From an uncultured Lachnospiraceae bacterium (GTDB lineage: Bacteria; Bacillota; Clostridia; Lachnospirales; Lachnospiraceae), in the NCBI GenBank assembly GCA_902782715.1, contig CACZOG010000048.1:1-12238 (forward strand): 12,238 nt of DNA. The letters are read 5' to 3'. Under the pieces are notes generated by a model, which saw nothing but the letters and a program-made list of their open reading frames with translations, did no database searches and was not told where the DNA came from. Positions 1 through 6,092 of this stretch are shown here, piece by piece. Each line of letters starts with the position of its first letter. Positions within the stretch are counted from its first letter, which is position 1. The translations under genes were made by a program, and so were the position numbers.

Positions 1-600
1 GTATATGCGTGGGAGGCACTTATGCGTCCCCAGAATGTTACGGTAACGGATCTGATCGCGAAGTATCAGGGGATAGACAAACTTCATGTGATCGAGGTCG
101 CAACTTTCTTTGGCGCAATGCAGGCATATTTCTTAAGAGGTTACGAGGAAAGAGTCGCTATCAACTCCTTCCCTTCCGATTGTATGAAACCCGAAGAAGC
201 TCAGGCATTCTGGGAATATTACGGGGATGAGATAAGAGGAAGAATGATCATCGAGATACTCGAGTATCCTTTCTTTTCGCTTGAGCACTGGCTCGAGAAG
301 AACCGCTCGGTAAGGAACATGAACAATCTTTTCTCGCTTGACGATTACGGCAGCGGAATCAACAACATCGAGAAGGTTGATTTCATCAAACCCGACATCG
401 TTAAGATTGACAGATCTCTTATTTCTTTTATAGACCAGAAGCCCGAATTACAGGAAAGTGTCAAAAAGAGCATTGAACTTTTCCACGAAAGAGGCATTAA
501 GGTTGTTGCGGAAGGAATCGAGAGAGAAGAAGAATTCAATTACCTCGTTTCGATCGGAACCGACCTGTTCCAGGGTTATTATCTTGCAAGACCTAATTAG
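1..600 (+). CDS. EAL-domain cyclic-di-GMP phosphodiesterase, 3' part only (5' end outside window)
   Basis: The reading frame is open from base 1, so the gene starts upstream and 199 C-terminal residues are visible. The signature EAL motif sits at bases 13-21, in the context YAWEALMRP, just before the first ATG of the window (22). That ATG is therefore internal and not the start. EAL-family landmarks follow in order in fragment numbering: N55 (INSFPS), E85 (IIEILE, for LEITE), DDYGSG at 114-119 (for DDFGTG), K135 (VKIDR), E171 (VAEGIE) and Q191 (FQGYY). These are the metal- and substrate-binding positions of active EAL phosphodiesterases, which linearise c-di-GMP to pGpG, so the domain looks catalytically competent. 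The protein ends directly after the EAL domain (YLARPN). What lies N-terminal (GGDEF, sensor, membrane segments) cannot be seen. It is convergent with the operon to its right. Confidence 0.93.
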   Translation, partial: VYAWEALMRPQNVTVTDLIAKYQGIDKLHVIEVATFFGAMQAYFLRGYEERVAINSFPSDCMKPEEAQAFWEYYGDEIRGRMIIEILEYPFFSLEHWLEKNRSVRNMNNLFSLDDYGSGINNIEKVDFIKPDIVKIDRSLISFIDQKPELQESVKKSIELFHERGIKVVAEGIEREEEFNYLVSIGTDLFQGYYLARPN

Positions 601-614
601 TTAAAAGAATAAAT

Positions 615-643
615 AAAAAGTACCGGATCACCGGTACTTTTTT
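615..643. terminator. Bidirectional rho-independent terminator between EAL and HAD genes
   Basis: A perfect 12-bp stem (615-626 with 631-642) closes an ATCA tetraloop. The arms begin with A5 and end with T5, so the hairpin carries a U-tract in both directions. It can end the EAL transcript on the plus strand and the tetR-MFS-CPBP-HAD transcript on the minus strand. Confidence 0.9.
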
Positions 644-655
644 GTTGCAGAAACA

Positions 656-685
656 CATCTTCAAAGCGGGGTATTATTGAAGATG
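656..685. other. Second hairpin in the convergent intergenic gap
   Basis: CATCTTCAA (656-664) and TTGAAGATG (677-685) form a perfect 9-bp stem with a 12-nt loop. There is no T-run on either side, so it is not a canonical intrinsic terminator. It lies 11 bases after the HAD stop codon and ahead of the real terminator for minus-strand transcripts. It may protect the mRNA 3' end or pause polymerase. Confidence 0.5.
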
Positions 686-696
686 AGATCTTTCTG

Positions 697-1509
697 TCAT
701 AACATAACATTCTCAGCCAGCCAGAGTGCAACTCCGTCTTCATCATTGGATCTAAGTACCCGGGTGGCCATTTCTTTTAACGCGGGATCCGCATTCGCCA
801 CGGCATAACACTCATCGGATTCTTCAAACATATCCATGTCATTTCTGCCGTCTCCGAACGAGATTATATAGTCGCAGCCTAAGTATTCTTTTAACTGCTT
901 TATCGCATTGGCTTTCGAAGCCTCCTTCGGCATTATCTCAAGCCACTGTTCGTTCGTATAGATATCCCTCTGATATACGCAGTGATATCTGTCTTTGTAT
1001 TTCTCATAAAAGGGTTCGAGTTTCTCGGGAGTATCTATGCAGGTTATGTAAAAGATATCCCCGTCTTTTAATCTCTCATCCGAATCCACGATACGTGTAC
1101 GGATGTCTCCTTTTCTGCTGTCCGTGAATTTCCGTGTTCCTGAATTTATCTTTTCCGGGATAAAAGAAAACTTCTCTTTTCCGTCGACATATGCATATAC
1201 GATCGGTGATATATTTTCGGCAAAAATGTCATCAAAAACTTCTTTTACCGAATCATCGAAGAAGTTTGAAAGCATTATCTCTCCGGTTGCATTATCCATT
1301 ACGAATGCACCGTTATAAACTATAAGCGGGATCTTCGCATTCAATCCTTTCGTTACCTTCTTCGCCGTGATCAGAGATCTGGCCGTGGCATACGAAAATA
1401 TCATTCCTTTTTCTACAAGCGCATTTATCGTATCATTCGTAAATTCCGATGTGCTCTCATTGCTTCTTAAAAGTGTTCCGTCAAGGTCGGAAACATATAA
1501 TGTTTTCAT
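697..1509 (-). CDS. HAD-superfamily Cof-type (IIB) phosphatase
   Basis: This 270-residue protein has the usual length of Cof-type HAD hydrolases, cytosolic magnesium-dependent phosphatases acting on sugar phosphates, nucleotides or cofactor phosphates. All four HAD motifs are visible: motif I DLDGTLL with nucleophile D8 and acid/base D10, motif II in YATARS (about 40-45), motif III lysine K199 (EASKANAI), and motif IV GDGRNDM (219-225). The region between motifs II and III (about 85-190) is the type IIB cap that sets substrate choice. The ATG overlaps the TGA of the CPBP gene by four bases (ATGA), and GGAG lies 7 bases upstream, so translation is probably coupled. It is last in the tetR operon. 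Its substrate cannot be deduced, and its link to the pump is only by position. Confidence 0.9.
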   Translation of the reverse strand: MKTLYVSDLDGTLLRSNESTSEFTNDTINALVEKGMIFSYATARSLITAKKVTKGLNAKIPLIVYNGAFVMDNATGEIMLSNFFDDSVKEVFDDIFAENISPIVYAYVDGKEKFSFIPEKINSGTRKFTDSRKGDIRTRIVDSDERLKDGDIFYITCIDTPEKLEPFYEKYKDRYHCVYQRDIYTNEQWLEIMPKEASKANAIKQLKEYLGCDYIISFGDGRNDMDMFEESDECYAVANADPALKEMATRVLRSNDEDGVALWLAENVML

Positions 1510-2357
1510 TGTTTTTCTCCGTATCGTGTTTCAAGCAGTCTGCCGACATGCCTCTTCTCGAAGAACATGTCTTTGTTGGCAATAACTATTATAACAGCAA
1601 CCAGGGTAACTACTATGGTTTCCACGCATTTTGTCTCGGGTGTCATCGCGATCTTTTCCTGAAGGAAGTTAACCACGAAGTGATAGATCATGCATGCAAG
1701 GATCGAGCGGTCGCTTGCAAGGTACACCCATGTGATGATAAATCCCATGGGGATCGCACTTACGAAGAAGTTTATCACAAACAGGGGATTGACCATGAGC
1801 GTTGCCTGATAGGTTCCCTTGATGAAAATGAGCGGGAAATGCCAGAAAGCCCACAGAAGGCCGAATAGCATCGACTCCCAGAACCAGTTCATATACTGTC
1901 CGATCGAATCTTCGCAGTATCCCTTCCAGCCGACCTCCTCGATGATGGCAGCAACCGTTATCGAAAGAAACGCTCCCGCTATCCCGACACCCGTAAAGTT
2001 AAAATCTTTGGTAAAAGAAAACTGATCTAAGGACTGTCCGAACAGAACCGATAAAAGGATCGAAGCTGCCACGATCCCCGCAAACTGAAGGACTGCGAGC
2101 AGGACATTAAGCCATTTGACTTTATAAAAGCCTATGAGTTTAACTTTAAGGTCTTTTTTTAACAAAGGTGATCCCGAGGCAAGAACAAATACGGTCGATA
2201 CCACCGCAGGGGCAAAAAGACCTATGAGCATAAGTATCGCGCCTGCATTTTCTCCGACGAATATAGCCGGGATCCAGAAGATCCATGTAAAAAGGTACGC
2301 AAGTGCAAAGAACAGAACAGGTCTGTACCTGTAAGGTTTTGTATTGTTATTTTCCAT
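1506..2357 (-). CDS. CPBP-family (CAAX protease / Abi) intramembrane metalloprotease
   Basis: This is a 283-residue, strongly hydrophobic protein with about seven to eight membrane segments. The Abi/CPBP motifs are present: motif 1 EEVGWKG at 140-146 (E140 and E141; family EExxxR, with Lys145 where Arg is usual), motif 2 LLWAFWH ending in H173, and motif 3 YHFVVN with H226 and N230. These Glu and His residues form the metal site of Rce1-like intramembrane proteases. In Gram-positive bacteria the family includes bacteriocin-immunity proteins. A GGAG site 7 bases ahead of the ATG lies against the TAG of the MFS gene (10-base gap), and the 3' end overlaps the HAD start. The context, an efflux pump under a TetR repressor, suggests a role in surviving or handling a membrane-active or peptide compound; that is inference. 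Arg-to-Lys in motif 1 is conservative. Confidence 0.88.
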   Translation of the reverse strand: MENNNTKPYRYRPVLFFALAYLFTWIFWIPAIFVGENAGAILMLIGLFAPAVVSTVFVLASGSPLLKKDLKVKLIGFYKVKWLNVLLAVLQFAGIVAASILLSVLFGQSLDQFSFTKDFNFTGVGIAGAFLSITVAAIIEEVGWKGYCEDSIGQYMNWFWESMLFGLLWAFWHFPLIFIKGTYQATLMVNPLFVINFFVSAIPMGFIITWVYLASDRSILACMIYHFVVNFLQEKIAMTPETKCVETIVVTLVAVIIVIANKDMFFEKRHVGRLLETRYGEKQ

Positions 2358-2367
2358 CTGTTTTCTC

Positions 2368-3603
2368 CTATCGATCTCTTTTTTCCAATTCCCTGATACT
2401 TTTCGGAATGAAGATTGCCAATGCGGTAAGTGCCATCAGTATTCCGGCCAAAACAACGACCATTGCGGCGCCTCTTCCGACACCGCGGCCGCCTATCGAG
2501 CCAAGCGCATCCGCAGCCGCGCCCGATACGGCATAAGCAACCACATATCCAAGTTGTGAGATGAACCCGATCATCCCCCATGCTCTGCCCTGTGCCTCAT
2601 CCGGAATATTGGTTCTCGCCAGATAATCCAGACAGTTGTTGGCAAAAGGAAGTGCGGCAAAAAACATAAAGCCGAAAATACAGATCGGGACTATGCTTTC
2701 AAAAAGGCCGAAACCCGACATGAAGATTCCCGAAAGCATAAGTGCAAGTCCGAGTGTTCTAACGAAATTGCCTTTGATGCCTTTGATTCCGAGAACAACA
2801 CCGCTTACAAGCATTCCCGACGCACATACCGTCTCCGCAATTCCTAAGGTTTTAGCGTCTGAAAAAGAAAGGATCAGGGGTTCTGCAAGGATCTGAAACA
2901 TTCCCATGAAAAGCGTTATCACAGAAGAGATCACGACAAGGATCAGTACGCCTTTTTTGGCGCTTAGGATCTGCCAGCCTTCTTTGATGCTTTTAAGGAA
3001 TGCTTCTCTTTTTTCCGCTTTTTTGCTTCCGATTCCTTTTCTTACGATCGCAGCACCGATGACAGTCAAAAAGAAAGTGCAAATATCGATCATAAGCAAA
3101 AGTTTTACATCGCTTAAAGTAAGCAGAAAACCTGCAATGACAGGTGAAAAAAGATATCTCGCGCTTCCCGCCAGAGAAACCAGACCGCTCGCCTTGGAAA
3201 ACTCTTCCTTGGTCAAAAGATCGGTTATGGTTGCTCTGTATGACGGCTCGAGAAGTGCAGAAAAAACAGAACTCACAAAAACTCCAATGCAGATCTGAGG
3301 AAGCGTTGCGCCGCCTCGCATCATGCATATGAGGATATATATTATGCCTAAGGCAGAGCATCCGTCTCCTATCATCATAAGGAGTCTTCTGTCATACCTG
3401 TCGGCCAATACACCTGCGGGAACGGATAAAAGAAGCGTCGGAAGAAATCCGAGCAGCGTTACAAGTGCCATGCTTGCGGCACTTCCGGTCTTCTGGAAGA
3501 TATAAACTCCCAGGCCGAAACTTGTAAGTCCGCCTCCCACCGAAGAAATCAGTTCTCCCGCCCAGAGGAGCAGGAATTTCTTAAAATTATTTTTATTATT
3601 CAT
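2368..3603 (-). CDS. MFS efflux transporter, DHA3-like (first pump)
   Basis: This 411-residue protein has about twelve hydrophobic segments and the MFS motif A (GVLADRYDRR, 64-73) in the loop after the second segment, preceded by LLGFLPTLLLSVPAG. The N-terminus (LLLWAGELISSVGGGLTSFGL) and the SGLVSLAGSARYLFSPVIAG stretch resemble the DHA3 group, which includes Mef macrolide pumps and EntS-type exporters. It most likely exports a small molecule by proton antiport; the substrate is unknown. The start is supported by AGGAG built into the tetR stop codon, with a short 4-base spacing to the ATG. The gene sits 7 bases after tetR and 10 before the CPBP gene, so it is co-transcribed and is the likely target of TetR control. 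Confidence 0.9.
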   Translation of the reverse strand: MNNKNNFKKFLLLWAGELISSVGGGLTSFGLGVYIFQKTGSAASMALVTLLGFLPTLLLSVPAGVLADRYDRRLLMMIGDGCSALGIIYILICMMRGGATLPQICIGVFVSSVFSALLEPSYRATITDLLTKEEFSKASGLVSLAGSARYLFSPVIAGFLLTLSDVKLLLMIDICTFFLTVIGAAIVRKGIGSKKAEKREAFLKSIKEGWQILSAKKGVLILVVISSVITLFMGMFQILAEPLILSFSDAKTLGIAETVCASGMLVSGVVLGIKGIKGNFVRTLGLALMLSGIFMSGFGLFESIVPICIFGFMFFAALPFANNCLDYLARTNIPDEAQGRAWGMIGFISQLGYVVAYAVSGAAADALGSIGGRGVGRGAAMVVVLAGILMALTALAIFIPKSIRELEKRDR

Positions 3604-3610
3604 TAAGCTC

Positions 3611-4201
3611 CTATCCGATCAACTGCCTGATAAAGCTCATTGTTCCGGATTCGGCGCCCAAAAGTTTCTCTGTCATATCGATAAATACTTCGATATCCCT
3701 CTCGGTAAATGTTTCCTCGTCAAATAACTCGTTGCTTACCACTAACATTATCTTTACGCGCTCGGGAATATTGTCACAGTTAAAGATCCCTTCCCTAACG
3801 CCTTCTTCAGCCACTTCTGATAAAATCGGAACAACCTTCTCAACCAGTTTTTTCTTGATCTTGTTGTGCATGAGAACATTCTCGGGTTTTAAAAGTTCAC
3901 CCTCAATGAGTTTTTCCTCCTGCGAAGGCTGAATGGAAGCTACGATCCCAACGATCTTCTGCGGAACCGGAATGTTCGCCTTCACGATATCTCTTGCGGC
4001 TTCGGTTTCTTTATCTATCATCATTCCTATAACTTCTTCAAGCGTCTGTTCCTTGCTCTCGAAATAATAGTAATATGTTCCTTTAGCTATGCCTGCCTCT
4101 TCAAGAATGTCCTCTATACTTGTATTTTCATACCCCTTGGTAACAAACAGTCTGTATGCTATCTGAAGGAGTTCCTGTTTTCTTTTTTCACCTTTTTTCA
4201 T
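3611..4201 (-). CDS. TetR/AcrR-family transcriptional repressor of the pump operon
   Basis: This is a 196-residue one-domain regulator. The helix-turn-helix covers about residues 27-47 (TSIEDILEEAGIAKGTYYYYF), a textbook TetR motif ending in GTYYYYF followed by SKEQTLEEV. The remaining 140 residues form the variable helical ligand-binding and dimer domain. I chose the ATG at 4201 because AGAGGT (4208-4213) lies 6 bases upstream of it. An ATG further up at 4240 falls inside the predicted -10 box and cannot be in the mRNA. Two palindromic operators flank the promoter, as expected for an autorepressor. The gene heads the operon tetR-MFS-CPBP-HAD. The inducer is probably a substrate of the adjacent pump, by analogy with TetR, QacR and AcrR. 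Confidence 0.92.
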   Translation of the reverse strand: MKKGEKRKQELLQIAYRLFVTKGYENTSIEDILEEAGIAKGTYYYYFESKEQTLEEVIGMMIDKETEAARDIVKANIPVPQKIVGIVASIQPSQEEKLIEGELLKPENVLMHNKIKKKLVEKVVPILSEVAEEGVREGIFNCDNIPERVKIMLVVSNELFDEETFTERDIEVFIDMTEKLLGAESGTMSFIRQLIG

Positions 4202-4207
4202 ATTTGT

Positions 4208-4213
4208 ACCTCT
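4208..4213 (-). promoter_or_regulatory. Ribosome binding site that fixes the tetR start
   Basis: AGAGGT on the minus strand lies 6 bases before the ATG at 4201. It lies downstream of the predicted transcription start near 4232, which rules out the longer reading frame. Confidence 0.8.
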
Positions 4214-4216
4214 TTT

Positions 4217-4229
4217 CGACTGTCGGTCG
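4217..4229. promoter_or_regulatory. TetR operator, proximal site
   Basis: CGACTGTCGGTCG is a CGAC-N5-GTCG dyad lying just downstream of the predicted transcription start of the tetR operon. It is the inverted counterpart of the site at 4277-4289: read on the other strand it is CGACCGACAGTCG, against CGACCGATAGTCG. Bound repressor here would block initiation or promoter escape. Confidence 0.8.
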
Positions 4230-4238
4230 GTTTTTATC

Positions 4239-4267
4239 ATAATACAACGTCAGGGATTTTGTGTCAA
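4239..4267 (-). promoter_or_regulatory. Promoter of the tetR-MFS-CPBP-HAD operon
   Basis: On the minus strand, TTGACA (4262-4267, perfect -35) is separated by exactly 17 bases from TATTAT (4239-4244, five of six matches to the -10 consensus). Transcription would start near 4232. The two operator dyads lie immediately upstream and downstream of this core. Confidence 0.88.
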
Positions 4268-4275
4268 GTATTTTT

Positions 4276-4290
4276 TCGACCGATAGTCGA
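4276..4290. promoter_or_regulatory. TetR operator, distal site
   Basis: TCGACCGATAGTCGA has perfect 5-base arms (TCGAC / GTCGA) around a 5-base centre, and lies 9 bases upstream of the -35 box. Its centre is 60 bp from that of the proximal site. Such paired sites are typical of TetR repressors that bind as two dimers or loop a short promoter. Confidence 0.8.
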
Positions 4291-4302
4291 TTTTTTTATC
4301 AT

Positions 4303-4344
4303 AAAAGAAAAAAGCCTGCTTAAGAATTCTCTCAAACAGGCTTT
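4303..4344 (-). terminator. Rho-independent terminator of the AraC gene
   Basis: Read leftwards, AAAGCCTG (4337-4344) pairs with CAGGCTTT (4311-4318), followed by a T-rich run down to 4303. The 18-nt loop contains the small palindrome AGAATTCT. It lies about 20 bases after the AraC stop codon and just upstream of the tetR operators, so it insulates that promoter from read-through. Confidence 0.82.
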
Positions 4345-4365
4345 ATTGCTTGTTTTTTTTCGGTT

Positions 4366-5253
4366 TTATTTCTTTTTGATGGGGATCCAAAGTTCGCAGA
4401 AAACACCTTTACCGCCGTCAAAATACAATTCGTAGTCAGTCTCCTGGGATGATTCATAACCCATCTGCGGAAGAAATTCCTTATAGAATAGGCTCCATGT
4501 CTTGGTGATGCAGTCGCCGTCTTCGCCGATGCAGTCAAATACCACGTATGTACCGGGATTTACGTCCCATATGCGGAAGCCTTTCTTCTTTAAATCCTCC
4601 TCGTCATATTCTGCCGTGTCTTCGTCAACGATGATGCCGATGCCGTATTCAAAGGTATCCGATTCTTCCGTAGTCGGTGAGCAGAGACCGTAGAGGTCAC
4701 GCTTTCCGTCTTCTCTTAACATCCAGATCGGAGAGAGCATCTGATTTGCATTGACTTCGCCCCAGAAGTCTGCAACATCGTGATTTGCCTCGTCGTTGAT
4801 TATTTCGTTTTTGAACTGTCTTACCAGTGCGATAAATTTCTTCTTTTCTGTCTGAACTATTCTGTAATCCATACTCTTTCCTCCTTCAACCGTAAGCTTG
4901 ATCACTATAGGATTAAAAAGTACTAATCTGGCCGATTCGTCTCTCGCAAATTTGGGAGCAACTCCATGAAATCTTGTAAAGGCTTTCGTAAAACTTTCCG
5001 AAGTTTCATAACCGTACTTGAATGCCAGATCGGTTATTTTTGCATCGGTCTCTACAAGTTCCCTGGCCGCTAAAGAGAGTCTGCGGTTTCGAATGTAGGC
5101 ATTTGCCGTCATCCCGGTAAGGAAGCTGAACGCCCTGTGAAATTCGTAACTCGAAGTGTGCACCTGCTTCGCCACGTCTTCATAGTTGATCTCTTCCAAG
5201 AGATGCTCTTCCATATAGGTAATTGCCTGCTGCATTGCTGCAATCCATTCCAT
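4366..5253 (-). CDS. AraC-family regulator with C-terminal GyrI-like effector-binding domain
   Basis: This 295-residue protein has two parts. Residues 1-107 are an AraC/XylS DNA-binding domain with two helix-turn-helices (about 24-45 and 73-95) and the family signature ending AFTRFHGVAPKFAR. Residues 128-295 match the GyrI-like/effector-binding fold in pattern: an opening MDYRIV strand, a central YGIGI strand and a closing YELYFDGGKG plus ELWIPIKKK. Rob and many Firmicute multidrug-sensing regulators share this order, in which the C-terminal domain captures bulky hydrophobic compounds and the N-terminal domain then acts on efflux genes. The start is fixed by AGGAGG 8 bases upstream. The gene has its own candidate promoter and terminator. 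Its target is not shown by the sequence; either neighbouring pump is a candidate. Confidence 0.9.
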   Translation of the reverse strand: MEWIAAMQQAITYMEEHLLEEINYEDVAKQVHTSSYEFHRAFSFLTGMTANAYIRNRRLSLAARELVETDAKITDLAFKYGYETSESFTKAFTRFHGVAPKFARDESARLVLFNPIVIKLTVEGGKSMDYRIVQTEKKKFIALVRQFKNEIINDEANHDVADFWGEVNANQMLSPIWMLREDGKRDLYGLCSPTTEESDTFEYGIGIIVDEDTAEYDEEDLKKKGFRIWDVNPGTYVVFDCIGEDGDCITKTWSLFYKEFLPQMGYESSQETDYELYFDGGKGVFCELWIPIKKK

Positions 5254-5276
5254 ACTTTTTTCCTCCTGATGTAATC

Positions 5277-5305
5277 ATTATAGGAGATCAGAATAACTGT
5301 TACAT
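5277..5305 (-). promoter_or_regulatory. Candidate promoter of the AraC gene
   Basis: A perfect TATAAT (5277-5282, minus strand) lies just upstream of the AGGAGG at 5262-5267. The matching -35 (ATGTAA, 5300-5305, 17-base spacing) has only three of six consensus bases, so activator help is possible. The leader would be under 20 bases. Confidence 0.5.
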
Positions 5306-5387
5306 TTCCTGCCTTGCGAAGTTTTGTCAGGTTTGTTCCGTGATATTTTGCCCCGCTGAGGTTTTCAGGTTTATTTCTGATGCTTTA

Positions 5388-5870
5388 TCATGCCTGTTCT
5401 CTGATGCATTTCCACGCTTCCGTCAGGCGTTCTTCATTCCATGCTGCATTCGCGGGACTGGTTGAAGGTAACACAGTTGCTTCACGGCCGACCAGTTTCT
5501 CGGTGTATTTCTGATAGTATCTGTACGCCGTTTTGCCGTTGACATAGATTCCTTTGATATCCGCTTTTTTAAGGATAATGTTCAGATCGTTGACCGTTAC
5601 GTTTTTTATGCTCGAATCAGACGAGCCTTCAATATCGCAGGAGCCGATCACATCCCAGACCGCAATATGATTTCGTAAAAGAAACTCTCTTTTCTCATCG
5701 ACCGTTGTCGGAACTTTTTCGTCAAAAACAGTCGCCGTCACTTTCCAGAAACGGTTCTGCGGATGCCCGTAAAAGAATCCCTGTTCTCTGGATTTAACCG
5801 AAGGGAAACTTCCGAGTATCAGTATCTTTGAATTCTTATCATATACAGGTGAAATGGGATGTTTTATCAT
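5388..5870 (-). CDS. Hypoxanthine(deoxyinosine)-DNA glycosylase, uracil-DNA glycosylase superfamily family 6
   Basis: This 160-residue protein fits the small HDG/MUG-like glycosylases, which cut the N-glycosidic bond of deaminated bases (hypoxanthine from adenine) and start base excision repair. The family-typical N-terminus is present: HPISPVYDKNSKILILGSFP, then GFFYGHPQNRFW with N39, the position I recall as catalytic in the family. The C-terminal substrate motif LPSTSPAN (about 134-141) is also present. The opening MIKHPISPVYD aligns with family starts, so the ATG at 5870 is probably right although its ribosome site is weak (AGAAAG). It is separated by 134 bases from the AraC gene downstream and has no convincing promoter of its own in the 222 bases upstream. 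Confidence 0.85.
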   Translation of the reverse strand: MIKHPISPVYDKNSKILILGSFPSVKSREQGFFYGHPQNRFWKVTATVFDEKVPTTVDEKREFLLRNHIAVWDVIGSCDIEGSSDSSIKNVTVNDLNIILKKADIKGIYVNGKTAYRYYQKYTEKLVGREATVLPSTSPANAAWNEERLTEAWKCIREQA

Positions 5871-6055
5871 TATTTATTGTCTTTCTGATTATGAATAATT
5901 TATTCACAGTCGAACTCAATGCTTTTACAATCGTTGAATTTAGCAAAATTCTTAAGCGTTCTCTCCAACATTTTATTAAGTTTCTTCGTTACTCTGATAT
6001 AAACTAATGAATCCTAAATAATTGATAATCTGTTTTTTAATCTGTAATAAAATAA
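5871..6055. other. AT-rich intergenic stretch with tiny overlapping open frames on both strands
   Basis: Between the HDG gene and the terminator of the second pump lie 185 AT-rich bases. A minus-strand frame of 33 codons ends at 5900; its only ATG is at 5971, which would give 23 residues ending FDCE. A plus-strand frame from ATG 5891 gives 38 residues ending at 6007. Neither has a ribosome binding site. They may be chance, or the decayed end of a lost gene. Nothing else is recognisable. Confidence 0.4.
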
Positions 6056-6085
6056 TCCGGAATTTATTTTAACATAAATTCCGGA
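6056..6085 (-). terminator. Rho-independent terminator of the second MFS gene
   Basis: A perfect 12-bp stem (6056-6067 with 6074-6085, core TCCGGAATTTAT) closes a 6-nt loop. It begins 8 bases after the MFS stop codon. On the minus strand it is followed by a T-rich run (TTATTTTATT). Confidence 0.8.
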
Positions 6086-6092
6086 CTCTTTT

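Noticed and set aside
22..24. ATG at 22 as the start of the EAL gene
   Set aside because: The frame is open back to base 1 and the EAL motif itself lies upstream at 13-21, so the true start is outside the window.
4202..4240. Longer tetR frame starting at ATG 4240
   Set aside because: This ATG overlaps the -10 box of the operon promoter and precedes the expected transcription start. The ATG at 4201 has a good ribosome site.
5283..5387. Terminator after the glycosylase gene
   Set aside because: Only 4-bp stems such as CCTG/CAGG without a T-run are visible, so transcription may continue into the AraC gene.
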